From NCBI GenBank assembly GCA_965211775.1, contig OZ242974.1, forward strand, positions 2,728,001-2,792,000: a stretch of DNA of 64,000 nt, in the 5' to 3' direction. Below are positions 7,893 to 17,211 of this stretch, in pieces; position 1 is the first letter of the stretch, and every line of letters begins with the position of its first letter. The stretch comes from Thiodiazotropha sp040506975 (GTDB lineage: Bacteria; Pseudomonadota; Gammaproteobacteria; Chromatiales; Chromatiaceae). The position numbers were made by a program, and so were the translations under genes. A model generated the notes under the pieces. The model made no database searches and was not told the DNA's origin. It was given only the letters and a program-made list of their open reading frames with translations.

Positions 7893-9176
7893 ATGAAGAT
7901 ACGACGTTTTTTTGCCTCTGACATGCGGCAGGCTCTGCGCCAGGTGCGAGAGGTGCTGGGTGCGGATGCTGTCATTCTCTCCAACAAGAACGTGCAGGGC
8001 GGGATAGAGCTGGTGGCTGCGGCGGATTATGACGAATCCGCATTCAATGCTACCCAGCCAACCGCCATCGAACCCGCATCCCGATCACTGTCTGAAGACA
8101 GCACGACCCTGTCTGCTGCGGCCAGGACTGCCTATGCAACCAGCAGCGATATCGAACAATCAGTAAAACCCAAGCAAGATTATCAAGACACCAAATCAAG
8201 TCAGAGACAGGAGCAGCCCCGGGTCGAATGGAGTCAGGATCCGGTATTGAGAGAGATGCGTCGGGAGATGCAGACATTGCGTCGGATGATGGAGAACGAA
8301 CTCTCTGAGTTGACTTGGCGCGACCTTGGGCATCGTCGACCCCAGACACAGGATTTAATCCGCCGGCTGATGGCATTGGGACTGGATACGGGTCACTGCA
8401 AGGAACTGGCATATCGTGTGGAAGATGCCGAAACACCCGAACAGGCATGGCGTCAGGCCTTGACACAGCTCGGTGCGGAAATACCGGTTATAAAAAAGGA
8501 CCTGCTCGATGAAGGCGGCACCCTTGCGCTGGTGGGACCAACCGGCGTCGGAAAGACCACCACCATTGCCAAGTTGGCTGCCAGGTTCTGCCTGCGTCAC
8601 GGCAATCGCCATCTTGCCCTGATTTCGGCCGACAGTTACCGGATCGGTGCTCAGGAGCAGCTACAAAACTATGGCCGAATCCTGGATGTGCCGGTTCGCA
8701 GCGTCACCTCGCCGGAAGAGCTCAACAATGCCCTGCATGCCTTCGCGGAAAAACGTTTGGTTTTGATAGATACCGCCGGTATGGGGCAGAGAGACCTCAA
8801 GCTGACAGAGCGCCTGGCGTTGCTGCACAAGGGTAATCATCCCGTTAAATCTTTGTTGACCCTCTCCGCAACCACCCAACGCTCGGCCCTGAGTCACGCA
8901 ATCCAAGCGTTCAATATCGTAAAACCTATCGGTGTCATCCTGACCAAGATGGATGAGGCCGCCTCGCTCGGGGGCGTGTCGTCCGCCGCGCTCGATGCAA
9001 AACTGCCGCTGGCCTTCGTGACTGACGGTCAGCGGGTACCGGAGGACATTCAAAACGCCCACGCAGACAGATTGATGAAACAGGCGGTTGAGCTGTCCGA
9101 GCTGATGGGCAGCAGTCCAGATGAGGAGTATCTGGCGATGGCTTTCGGGGGAATGAATGACTATGCACATGTCTGA
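7893..9176 (+). CDS. flhF: Flagellar placement GTPase FlhF
   Basis: 427 residues. FlhF is an SRP-type GTPase that recruits the first flagellar parts to the cell pole. The N-terminal region (1-120) is variable, with the typical opening MKIRRFFASDMRQALRQVRE. The NG domain holds the P-loop GPTGVGKTTT (about residue 214), the DTAGMGQRD switch, and TKMDEAA for guanine binding. Its end overlaps fleN by 20 bp. It is the first gene of a long operon headed by a sigma-54 promoter. Confidence 0.96.
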   Translation: MKIRRFFASDMRQALRQVREVLGADAVILSNKNVQGGIELVAAADYDESAFNATQPTAIEPASRSLSEDSTTLSAAARTAYATSSDIEQSVKPKQDYQDTKSSQRQEQPRVEWSQDPVLREMRREMQTLRRMMENELSELTWRDLGHRRPQTQDLIRRLMALGLDTGHCKELAYRVEDAETPEQAWRQALTQLGAEIPVIKKDLLDEGGTLALVGPTGVGKTTTIAKLAARFCLRHGNRHLALISADSYRIGAQEQLQNYGRILDVPVRSVTSPEELNNALHAFAEKRLVLIDTAGMGQRDLKLTERLALLHKGNHPVKSLLTLSATTQRSALSHAIQAFNIVKPIGVILTKMDEAASLGGVSSAALDAKLPLAFVTDGQRVPEDIQNAHADRLMKQAVELSELMGSSPDEEYLAMAFGGMNDYAHV

Positions 9177-10044
9177 ACAGATCGAAGATCAGGCGACAGG
9201 GTTGCGCAGGATGATCAACCCGGAACCGGTGAGAGTGATTGCGGTCACCGGTGGTAAAGGGGGGGTTGGAAAAACCAGCATATCAGCCAATCTGGGCGTT
9301 GCCTTTGCCGAACTCGGCCGTCGGGTAATGCTGCTTGATGCCGATCTGGGACTGGCAAACCTGGATGTGATCCTCGGTTTGCACGCGGAGCGAAATCTCT
9401 CCCATGTCATGCAGGGTGAATGCTCTCTGGAAGATGTCATGGTGACCGGGCCCAAAGGCATGAGGGTTGTGCCTGGCGCCTCCGGTATCCAGCATATGGC
9501 TGAAATGACGCCTGCCGAGAATGCCGGGTTGATCCATGCCTTCAGCGAAGTGGCCAATGATGTGGACGTTTTGTTGATCGACACGGCTGCCGGCATTTCC
9601 GATCTGGTGATCAGTTTCAGTCGTGCGGCGCAGGAACAGATTGTTGTGGTTTGTGATGAGCCTGCATCCATCACGGACGCTTATGCGATCATCAAGTTAC
9701 TGAACCGGGAACACGGAATCAGTCGTTTCCGTATCCTGGCGAATATGGTGAAGAGTGTGCAGGAGGGGCGGGACCTTTACAATAAAATGTGCCGGGTAAC
9801 CGATCAATACCTGGACGTTATGCTGAACTATATGGGCAGCATCCCATATGACGAACAACTGCGGAAAGCTGTAAGGAGTCAAAAACCTGTTGTCGAGGCC
9901 TATCCGCGCTCACGGGTATCACAGGCATTCAAGAATTTGGCCAAAAAGGCCGATAACTGGCCTGTACCCTCGGGTGTCAGCGGTGATTTGCAGTTTTTCG
10001 TCGAGCGATTGATCCAATTTTCTAGCCAATACGGGGAGATATGA
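9157..10044 (+). CDS. fleN: Flagellar number regulator FleN/FlhG (MinD-like ATPase)
   Basis: 295 residues. It has the deviant Walker A motif GGKGGVGKTS (about residues 33-42) and the MinD-type LLDADLGLANLDVILG. FleN/FlhG limits the number of flagella by antagonising FlhF and the master regulator FleQ. Three Met codons lie close together at the start (9157, 9163, 9169); the first is used here, and any gives an overlap with flhF. Its stop overlaps the fliA start (ATGA). Confidence 0.95.
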   Translation: MTMHMSEQIEDQATGLRRMINPEPVRVIAVTGGKGGVGKTSISANLGVAFAELGRRVMLLDADLGLANLDVILGLHAERNLSHVMQGECSLEDVMVTGPKGMRVVPGASGIQHMAEMTPAENAGLIHAFSEVANDVDVLLIDTAAGISDLVISFSRAAQEQIVVVCDEPASITDAYAIIKLLNREHGISRFRILANMVKSVQEGRDLYNKMCRVTDQYLDVMLNYMGSIPYDEQLRKAVRSQKPVVEAYPRSRVSQAFKNLAKKADNWPVPSGVSGDLQFFVERLIQFSSQYGEI

Positions 10045-10793
10045 CGGTGAGCGGTTTAGCGACATACACCGCCATGCAACAACAACAGAACTTTGATGAT
10101 CTGGTGGATCAACACGCCGGACTGGTAAAAAGGATTGCCTATCACTTGATGAATCGGCTGCCGCCGAATGTTCAGGCGGATGATCTGATTCAGGCGGGGA
10201 TGCTGGGTCTGCTCGAGGCGAGTAGAAACTATGATCCCACGCAGGGCGCCAGTTTTGAGACTTATGCGGGTATCCGCATTCGCGGCGCAATGCTGGACGA
10301 GATCCGGCGCAGTGACTGGACGCCACGTTCTGTTCATCGCAAGGCACGCATGGTTGCAGAGGCGATGAGGGAAATCGAGAACAATGAAGGCCGAGACGCA
10401 CGTGATGTTGAAGTGGCCGAAGCCTTGGACATGAGTCTGGAGGAGTATCACCAGATTCTGCGGGATTCGACAGGATGCCGCATATTCAGTCTGGATGAGT
10501 TGACTGCAGTGAGTGATGGCTTTCCCGTTGCGCGGGAAGGGCCGGCAGATACTCCGTTTGACGGGTTACAGAAAGATGCCTTCAAGAAGGCATTGGCGGA
10601 AGCAATTGCCGGTTTGCCTGATCGCGAACGGCTGGTTATAGCCATGTATTACGATGATGAGATGAATCTTCGTGAGATAGGGCATGTACTGGGTGTCAGT
10701 GAGTCCAGGGTTTGCCAAATACACAGTCAGGCCACACTGCGTTTGCGGTCGCGTTTGACAGATTGGCTCTCATTGGTACATGACGAAGAGTAA
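10041..10793 (+). CDS. fliA: Flagellar sigma factor FliA (sigma-28)
   Basis: 250 residues. Sigma region 2 spans about residues 15-85 (LVKRIAYHLMNRLPPNVQADDLIQ and the FETYAGIRIRGAMLDEIR core), followed by region 3 and a C-terminal region 4 helix-turn-helix (LREIGHVLGVSESRVCQIHSQA). It directs late flagellar and chemotaxis genes from TAAA-N15-GCCGATAA promoters; a good candidate lies before motC in this same cluster. The start overlaps the fleN stop by 4 bp. Confidence 0.96.
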   Translation: MTVSGLATYTAMQQQQNFDDLVDQHAGLVKRIAYHLMNRLPPNVQADDLIQAGMLGLLEASRNYDPTQGASFETYAGIRIRGAMLDEIRRSDWTPRSVHRKARMVAEAMREIENNEGRDARDVEVAEALDMSLEEYHQILRDSTGCRIFSLDELTAVSDGFPVAREGPADTPFDGLQKDAFKKALAEAIAGLPDRERLVIAMYYDDEMNLREIGHVLGVSESRVCQIHSQATLRLRSRLTDWLSLVHDEE

Positions 10794-10848
10794 TGGTTGG
10801 CCAGTGATCCGCTGACCGGTTATCAGCGGTAACAGGATGGAGGTAGCA

Positions 10849-11232
10849 TTGGACAAGAATATGAAGATCCTCATTGTGGACGATTTTTCCACCATGCGGC
10901 GAATTATCAAGAATCTATTGCGCGATCTTGGGTTTAACAACACCCAGGAGGCGGATGACGGTCTTACCGCGCTACCTATGTTACAGAGCGGGAATTTCGA
11001 TTTTCTCGTTTCAGACTGGAATATGCCGGGGATGACCGGTATCGATCTGCTGAAAGCCGTAAGGGCCGATGAGAAGTTGGCCGCATTGCCGGTATTGATG
11101 GTGACGGCGGAGTCGAAACGAGAGCAGATCATTGAAGCGGCGCAGGCAGGTGTGAATGGCTATGTCGTCAAACCGTTCACCGCCACGACCTTGGAAGAGA
11201 AGATCAATAAGATCTTCGAACGCGTGGGTTAA
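10849..11232 (+). CDS. cheY: Chemotaxis response regulator CheY
   Basis: A single receiver domain. Phosphorylated CheY binds the flagellar switch and changes rotation. The acidic pocket (VDD), the phospho-acceptor Asp in SDWNMPG, the Thr in VTAES and the Lys in VVKPF are all visible. The start is taken as TTG at 10849 because GGAGG lies 5 bp upstream. An in-frame ATG at 10837 overlaps that ribosome site, and another ATG at 10861 would give the usual MKILIVDD opening. It is followed by its phosphatase, cheZ. Confidence 0.95.
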   Translation: MDKNMKILIVDDFSTMRRIIKNLLRDLGFNNTQEADDGLTALPMLQSGNFDFLVSDWNMPGMTGIDLLKAVRADEKLAALPVLMVTAESKREQIIEAAQAGVNGYVVKPFTATTLEEKINKIFERVG

Positions 11233-11257
11233 GTTGAGACTGGGCCGGGAGTAGAAA

Positions 11258-11992
11258 ATGGGACAACCAGATAACCAACAACGATTAGAGATTGCAAAGT
11301 CCCTCGTTATCAGCCTGGAAGCCGGTGATGATGCGGAATCCGAGCGTTTGATTTCAAGTCTGGCGCCGGCAGAGAAAAATGATGACCTGTTTCAAGAGGT
11401 GGGTCGTCTCACACGCGAACTGCATGATGCCATAAACGGCTTCCTGCTCGATGCCCGTATCTCTGACATGACGAATGTGGAAATACCCGATGCCAAGGAG
11501 CGGCTCACCTATGTCATTACCATGACCGAACAATCCGCAAATCGCACCTTGACGGCGGTTGAACAGAGTATCCCGCTGATTGAGAAGATCGAACAACAGT
11601 CTGCAGAGCTCGCGGAACAGTGGGACAAACTGCGTTCCCGACTGCTCAACAAGGATGATTTCAAGGAGCTTAGCAGCACGCTTTCGAGTTTTTTACAGAG
11701 TACCGGGACAGATGCCGGTGAGCTGCATAAAAACCTTTCGGAAGTGCTGTTGGCCCAGGATTTTCAGGATCTCACCGGCCAAATCATTCGCAAGGTCATC
11801 ACCCTGGTCCATGATGTCGAAGAGAAACTTGTCATGCTGGTGCGTATTACCGGTAGCAAGCTGGACGATCCTGAACAGAAAAAAAATGCGACAGATGAGC
11901 TTGCGGGGCCGGCTATACCAGGACTGGATCAGGGAGACCAAGTGACAAGTCAGGACGATGTGGACGATCTGCTCTCCAGCCTGGGATTTTAG
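11258..11992 (+). CDS. cheZ: CheY-P phosphatase CheZ
   Basis: 244 residues, mostly long helices. CheZ dephosphorylates CheY-P. The catalytic segment LAQDFQDLTGQIIRKV is present, with the Gln that positions water. The C-terminal tail DDVDDLLSSLGF, after a flexible linker, is the family CheY-binding helix. It is placed 25 bp after cheY and 71 bp before the start of the broken cheA, in the normal order. Confidence 0.94.
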   Translation: MGQPDNQQRLEIAKSLVISLEAGDDAESERLISSLAPAEKNDDLFQEVGRLTRELHDAINGFLLDARISDMTNVEIPDAKERLTYVITMTEQSANRTLTAVEQSIPLIEKIEQQSAELAEQWDKLRSRLLNKDDFKELSSTLSSFLQSTGTDAGELHKNLSEVLLAQDFQDLTGQIIRKVITLVHDVEEKLVMLVRITGSKLDDPEQKKNATDELAGPAIPGLDQGDQVTSQDDVDDLLSSLGF

Positions 11993-12063
11993 TTATACAG
12001 GTAAGGACCGATATAGATTTCAACAACAATCGGTAAAGTTCGGTGATCTACCGGGAGCATTAA

Positions 12064-12137
12064 ATGAGCATCGATGTCAACGACGAAATCCTTCAGGATT
12101 TTTTGGTCGAGGCTGGAGAGATTCTTGAGCTGCTTAG
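12064..12137 (+). pseudogene. cheA: cheA 5' fragment cut by IS1380
   Basis: The first 24 codons of CheA (MSIDVNDEILQDFLVEAGEIL...) start at ATG 12064 and run into the IS1380 element at 12138. This is helix A of the histidine phosphotransfer (P1) domain. The gene resumes after the IS at 13706. The flanks carry a 4-bp TTAG duplication. Removing the IS and one TTAG does not restore the frame, so a few bases were also lost (see findings). Confidence 0.92.
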
Positions 12138-13705
12138 CCCCAATATTTCACGCATTAAAAAGGCAAAATCCTGATACTTCGATATAATTCAGTTGCTTAC
12201 ACTGTAATCGAAAGGATTTTGCCTGTGACAAACTGTACCCAGACTGCCTTTGATTTTCCAGCCCTAAAACGCCGTAAGGTTCAAGCCAAGTTTTCCGGTG
12301 GCGATATCACCTCGGACGGCGGCGTGTTGCTGCTGCGTGAGATCGACAGGCGTCTGGGATTGCTCGAGGCGGTTGATGCGGTCATCCCCGACCCGCGAGA
12401 TCCCCGCTATATTGAACACAGCCAGTTGAGCCTGTTGCGCCAGCGAGTCTATGGGCTCTGCCTGGGTTATGAAGATCTGAACGACCATCAGACACTACGC
12501 ACCGACCCGGCCCTACAGAGCTCGATCGAACGCGAGGAGGTACTGGGCAGCCAGTCGACACTTTGTCGGCTGGAGAACCGGGTCGATCGCCGGGTTGCCG
12601 TTGATGTCCACAACCTACTGCTCGAGCAGTTCATTGCCTCATATGATGCACCACCCGATGAGCTGATCCTGGATTTCGACGCCACGGATGATCCGGTGCA
12701 TGGCCGCCAGGAAGGCCGCTTCTTTCACGGCTACTACGATCACTACTGCTTCCTGCCCCTGTATGTCTTTTGTGGCGATCAACTGCTGGTGAGTTATCTG
12801 CGGCCCAGCCGGATCGATGCGCCCAAGCATGCCTGGGCGATTCTGGCGCTGTTGGTCAAACGCCTGCGCCGGGCTTGGCCTGAAGTGCGTATCATCTTTC
12901 GGGGCGATAGCGGCTTTTGCCGTCACCACATGCTCAGCTGGTGCGAGCGCAACGCTGTGGGCTATATCGTGGGCATCGCCAAGAATGACGCCTTGCTGCG
13001 GTGTATCCGTGAGCCCATGCAGTGGGTTGAGGAACTGGCGAAGCGAACCGGCATGAAGATGCGGGAATTCTTTCAGTTTCACTATGCCGCCAGCACCTGG
13101 AAGACGCGTCGCAAGGTGATCGCCAAACTGGAGGTCACCGACAAGGGGCCAAATCCACGCTTCATCGTCACCAACCTGGCCGGCGACAAACAGCGCCTTT
13201 ACGATGACCTCTACTGCGCCCGTGGTGACATGGAGAACCGAATCAAGGAGCAGCAACTGGGGCTGTTCGCCGATCGCACCAGCGCGCATTACTGGTGGGC
13301 CAATCAGTTTCGTCTACTGCTGTCCAGTCTGGCCTATGTGCTGATGGAGGCCATCCGGCGCCTCGCGCTGAAGGGCACGGAACTGGCGCGTGCACAGATG
13401 ACCACGATCCGGCTCAAACTGTTCAAGATCGGGGCGGTCATCATTCGCAACACGCGACGGATCCGCTTCCTGCTCTCCAGCACCTATCCCTATCAGGCGC
13501 TGTTTTTCCAGGTGGCGGCACGACTCAAGCCGGGATAGCCCGGCAGAGTGCTGCCCCGGCACGTTGATCAACAATGGGGGTAAGGGGGAGTCTGCCCGGA
13601 GGGTGGAAAATCAGGGCTTGATAGAGGTTTGGTTCCCAGTGAGGGCAAACCATCCAAGCTTGGCCATATCACCGGCTAAATTTAAAAACGGATGAAACAT
13701 GCGGG
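12138..13705 (+). mobile_element. IS1380-family insertion sequence, copy B1 (1568 bp), inside cheA
   Basis: The left end CCCCAATATTTCACGC and right end (complement) CCCGCATGTTTCATCC share the CCC...TTTCA inverted repeat. The flanking 4-bp duplication is TTAG (12134-12137 and 13706-13709). The element is nearly identical to 27593-29160, which lies in the opposite orientation and also at TTAG, so this IS appears to prefer that target. It splits cheA after codon 24. Confidence 0.95.
12219..13538 (+). CDS. IS1380-family transposase
   Basis: 439 codons, intact. The catalytic motifs are LILDFDATDD, IIFRGDSGFCR and ARGDMENRIKEQQ. It opens at TTG 12219 or GTG 12225. The protein differs from the one at 27760-29079 by one residue (RRLALKG against RRLTLKG), showing very recent spread. 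It is more distant from the transposase at 3649-4980. Confidence 0.94.
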   Translation: MPVTNCTQTAFDFPALKRRKVQAKFSGGDITSDGGVLLLREIDRRLGLLEAVDAVIPDPRDPRYIEHSQLSLLRQRVYGLCLGYEDLNDHQTLRTDPALQSSIEREEVLGSQSTLCRLENRVDRRVAVDVHNLLLEQFIASYDAPPDELILDFDATDDPVHGRQEGRFFHGYYDHYCFLPLYVFCGDQLLVSYLRPSRIDAPKHAWAILALLVKRLRRAWPEVRIIFRGDSGFCRHHMLSWCERNAVGYIVGIAKNDALLRCIREPMQWVEELAKRTGMKMREFFQFHYAASTWKTRRKVIAKLEVTDKGPNPRFIVTNLAGDKQRLYDDLYCARGDMENRIKEQQLGLFADRTSAHYWWANQFRLLLSSLAYVLMEAIRRLALKGTELARAQMTTIRLKLFKIGAVIIRNTRRIRFLLSSTYPYQALFFQVAARLKPG

Positions 13706-13708
13706 TTA

Positions 13709-15928
13709 GTGGATCTGGAGCAGCAACCTGATGATTTCGATCTGCTGAATGCCGTATTTAGAGGCTTTCACACCATTAAGGGCGGTGCCGGGTTTCTATC
13801 AATAGATCCCTTGGTGGAGGTTTGCCACCGGGCTGAGGATGTCTTCAATATACTGCGCCAGGGGCAACGCAGTGTGGGTCCGGATCTAATGGACTCCGTG
13901 CTTGAAGTGCTTGACATTGTCAATGCCATGTTCGAGCAGGTGCGCGAAGGCGTTATGCCGGAACACGCGGACCGGGATCTGATCGAGCGACTCAACCGTT
14001 ATGCCGTGCCGGAAGGCGAAGAGGAAGAGGTTGGGGAGGAAGAGGTTGCGGAGTCAGTTGAAACAGTCGCTGAGGACGAGCAGGCGCCAGTAGCCGGTGC
14101 AGAGGTGCCGGCTCAGCCCGAACCACCTGCGGTGAAAGAGCAATCCTCGTCCAATGAGATCAGTGATAACGAGTTCGAAACACTGCTGGACGCCATCCAG
14201 GAACCCGCCCCAGCCGGTAAAGACGACAATATCACAGAGAGTGAGTTTGAAGACCTGCTGGATGAATTGCACGGCAAGGGCAAATTCACCGGCAAGCCAG
14301 CGGAACAAACCAAGGCGGAAACACCTGCGGCATCCGACGACATCTCAGAGGACGAGTTCGAGGCCCTGCTCGATGAGATACATGGTGAGGGCAAATTCAA
14401 CCCCGATAAGCTGAGCGCGGAGCAAGCACCCGCCAAGGATACGGTCAAACCGAAAGTATCCGATAAACCCCCTGTTGGTAACGACGAAATCTCCGAAGAT
14501 GAATTTGAGGATCTACTGGACCAGATCCACGGTTCGGGGAAATTTGATCCGAACAAGATTAAGGCGGATGACGCGGCCAAGGATAAGAAAGCGGCACAGC
14601 CGGCGCAAAAGGCAGCCCCCAAGAGCACCGCCAAACCAGCGAAAAAGCCGGCGGCTAAGGCAAAAACCAAGCCAGCCGAAAAAGCGGCCGCAGAGGCGAA
14701 ACCGAAAGCAGCGCCCAAGCAACCCAAGGCTGCCGCCAGCAAGCCTGTAGCCGAAACCTCTGTCCGTGTGGACACCCAAAGGCTCGACGATATCATGAAT
14801 ATGGTGGGGGAGCTGGTGCTGGTGCTGGTGCGTAACCGACTGGCGACACTGAAGGCCACCATGAACGATGAGGACGTGGCCAACGCGGTGGGTAATCTGG
14901 ATGTGGTGACTTCCGACCTGCAATTGGCGGTCATGAAGACACGGATGCAGCCGATTAAAAAGGTCTTCGGGCGCTTTCCCCGGGTAGTGCGTGATCTGGC
15001 GCGGAGTCTGAAAAAAGAGATCGATCTCGAAATGGTGGGTGAGGAGACCGATCTTGATAAAAACCTGGTCGAGGCCTTGGCCGATCCCCTGGTCCATCTG
15101 GTCCGCAATTCGGTAGATCATGGCATCGAGCTGCCGGATCAACGTGAGGAGAAAGGCAAACCGAGGCGGGGCAGGGTGGTACTGTCCGCTGCCCAGGAAG
15201 GCGATCACATTCTGCTTTCCATCGCCGATGACGGAAAAGGCATGGATCCGGAAGTGCTGCGCAAAAAGGCTGTAGAGAAAGGCATGATGGATAGCGAGGC
15301 GGCCGCCCGTCTTGACGACAAGGAGTGTTTCAATCTTATTTTCGCACCTGGATTTTCCACAAAAACCGAAATCTCCGACGTCTCGGGGCGTGGTGTCGGC
15401 ATGGATGTGGTGAAGACCCGGATTGCCCAGATGAACGGCTCGGTTGAGATCGATTCCGAATGGGGCCAGGGCAGCATCATTATAATCAAACTGCCCTTGA
15501 CGCTGGCTATACTGCCCACTTTGATGGTGGTTTTGGGGCAGCAGCCCTTCGCACTGCCCCTGGCCAGTGTGGTTGAAATATTCAATCTCAATCTGAAACG
15601 CACCAATGTGGTGGATGGCCAGTTGACTATCATGGTTCGCGAGCGTGCTCTGCCACTCTTTTATCTGCGTAACTGGCTGATTCCGGACAAACCGATCAGT
15701 GATGAAGACAGGTCAAAAGGACATGTTGTGATCGTCAATGTAGGGAATATCCAGGTCGGTCTGGTAGTCGACCACCTGATCGGTCAGGAAGAGGTTGTGA
15801 TCAAACCGCTTGGCGCACTTCTGCAGGGCCTGGACGGTATGGCCGGCGCCACAATCACCGGTGACGGTAAAATTGCCCTGATCGTGGATGTGCCCGGTTT
15901 GATGCGCAAGTATGCCAAGAAGTATTAG
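13709..15928 (+). CDS. cheA: Chemotaxis histidine kinase CheA, N-terminus removed by IS
   Basis: Open from GTG 13709 to the normal stop, 739 codons. It starts at VDLEQQPDD, so about 27 N-terminal residues are missing. The phospho-acceptor His (FRGFHTIKGGAGF) is at residue 21 of this frame, but helix A of its domain is gone. A linker with four acidic repeats (near 14158, 14228, 14335 and 14484) and a Lys/Ala-rich stretch precedes the dimerisation domain (SVRVDTQRLDDIMNMVGELV). The ATPase (LVRNSVDHGIE, DDGKGMD, GRGVGMDVV) and a CheW-like domain follow. Whether any protein is made depends on an IS-borne or internal start; P1 function is doubtful. Confidence 0.9.
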   Translation: MDLEQQPDDFDLLNAVFRGFHTIKGGAGFLSIDPLVEVCHRAEDVFNILRQGQRSVGPDLMDSVLEVLDIVNAMFEQVREGVMPEHADRDLIERLNRYAVPEGEEEEVGEEEVAESVETVAEDEQAPVAGAEVPAQPEPPAVKEQSSSNEISDNEFETLLDAIQEPAPAGKDDNITESEFEDLLDELHGKGKFTGKPAEQTKAETPAASDDISEDEFEALLDEIHGEGKFNPDKLSAEQAPAKDTVKPKVSDKPPVGNDEISEDEFEDLLDQIHGSGKFDPNKIKADDAAKDKKAAQPAQKAAPKSTAKPAKKPAAKAKTKPAEKAAAEAKPKAAPKQPKAAASKPVAETSVRVDTQRLDDIMNMVGELVLVLVRNRLATLKATMNDEDVANAVGNLDVVTSDLQLAVMKTRMQPIKKVFGRFPRVVRDLARSLKKEIDLEMVGEETDLDKNLVEALADPLVHLVRNSVDHGIELPDQREEKGKPRRGRVVLSAAQEGDHILLSIADDGKGMDPEVLRKKAVEKGMMDSEAAARLDDKECFNLIFAPGFSTKTEISDVSGRGVGMDVVKTRIAQMNGSVEIDSEWGQGSIIIIKLPLTLAILPTLMVVLGQQPFALPLASVVEIFNLNLKRTNVVDGQLTIMVRERALPLFYLRNWLIPDKPISDEDRSKGHVVIVNVGNIQVGLVVDHLIGQEEVVIKPLGALLQGLDGMAGATITGDGKIALIVDVPGLMRKYAKKY

Positions 15929-16039
15929 GGCCGATTGGAATATTTTTAACAGGCCCGAATACATCCAGGCTGTTTCATTTGAGCTTAAAGGGAACGAGCA
16001 AGATGGCCGGCAGCCCTGCTCACATATAAATTCAAAAGA

Positions 16040-17113
16040 GTGAAAAATCGGATAATGGGCGCCAAACTGAAAGTACTGATTGTTGATGATTCAGCTTTCT
16101 TTCGAAACAGGATCACCGCGGCACTGTCGCAGGCGGATGATATCGAGATCGTCGGTATTGCAGCTGATGGCAAGGAAGCCATAGAGCGCGCCCGGCAACT
16201 AAAGCCCGATGTGATCACCATGGATGTGGAGATGCCCGTCGTTGATGGTATGTCTGCGGTACGCAAGATCATGGCGGAGACGCCGACGCGAGTCCTGATG
16301 TTCTCCGCCCTGACAAAGGAGGGTGCCAAGGAGACATTGGACGCTTTGGATGCGGGGGCAATGGATTTTCTGCCCAAGGATATGAGCAATCTCAGCAGTG
16401 GTATGGAAGAGGCCAACAAACAGCTGCTGGAGCGTGTCAGGGCGGTAGGCCAATCACGACTGAGCAGTTTGCGAAGCGTTTTCGGCAGCCACTCCCACAT
16501 CAGTCGCACGCCCAAATCGACACCTTCTTCGGTACCCGCCGGGCGGAAACCCGAGCTACTGGCAATCGGCGCATCCACGGGTGGACCGGTGGCATTGCGC
16601 CAGGTATTGAGCGCATTACCGCGCAACTATCCATTGCCGATTGTGGTGGCGGTGCATATGCCTGGCAGCTTCACCGGTGCCTACGCGGAACGGCTGAATA
16701 CCGTGTGTTCAATCAAAGTCAAAGAGGCAACCGATCGAGATATGCTGATTGCAGGTCAATGTCTGATCGCCCCGGGTGGGAAGCAGCTGAAAGTGGAGCG
16801 CGGGCCATCACAATACCAGGTGCGGATTACCGATCCGCTGCCCAGCCAGATTTACCATCCCAGCGTGGATTTGATGCTCTCTTCGGTCGCCGACAGCTAC
16901 CGTGAGCGGGCTTTGGGCGTGATCCTGACCGGTATGGGGGCGGATGGTTTGCAGGGCGCCAAAAAATTGAAACAGGCGGGTTCAAGTCTATGGAGCCAGG
17001 ATCAGCAGAGTTGTGTTGTCTACGGCATGCCCCAAGCTGTAGAAAAAGCCGGTCTGTCTGACCGGGTAGTGGCGCTTGATGAGATTGGGCCGCTTTTGGC
17101 GAGGATACCCTAG
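16040..17113 (+). CDS. cheB: Chemoreceptor methylesterase CheB
   Basis: 357 residues. The receiver domain occupies 10-130 (IVDDSAFFR, acceptor Asp in TMDVEMP). After a linker, the methylesterase domain has the catalytic Ser in IGASTGGP, His in VAVHMPGSF and Asp in TGMGADG. It removes methyl groups from chemoreceptors for adaptation. The start is uncertain between GTG 16040 and ATG 16055 (MGAKLKVLIVDD). It lies 111 bp after cheA in the usual order. Confidence 0.94.
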   Translation: MKNRIMGAKLKVLIVDDSAFFRNRITAALSQADDIEIVGIAADGKEAIERARQLKPDVITMDVEMPVVDGMSAVRKIMAETPTRVLMFSALTKEGAKETLDALDAGAMDFLPKDMSNLSSGMEEANKQLLERVRAVGQSRLSSLRSVFGSHSHISRTPKSTPSSVPAGRKPELLAIGASTGGPVALRQVLSALPRNYPLPIVVAVHMPGSFTGAYAERLNTVCSIKVKEATDRDMLIAGQCLIAPGGKQLKVERGPSQYQVRITDPLPSQIYHPSVDLMLSSVADSYRERALGVILTGMGADGLQGAKKLKQAGSSLWSQDQQSCVVYGMPQAVEKAGLSDRVVALDEIGPLLARIP

Positions 17114-17177
17114 GGCCTGTGCACGCCAACCAAGCAGGCCCGGCTGGCGGATTGAACAATGTGCATGATGAGCAGGG

Positions 17178-17204
17178 TAAATAATAGGAATTTGGTGCCG
17201 ATGA
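17178..17204 (+). promoter_or_regulatory. Sigma-28 (FliA) promoter before motC
   Basis: TAAA at 17178-17181, exactly 15 bp, then GCCGATGA at 17197-17204: 11 of 12 consensus bases of the FliA promoter TAAA-N15-GCCGATAA. The expected transcription start falls at about 17210-17212, on or next to the motC ATG (17212), so a transcript from here would be leaderless or nearly so. The match is seen in sequence; activity is inferred. Confidence 0.55.
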
Positions 17205-17211
17205 GAGTGTT

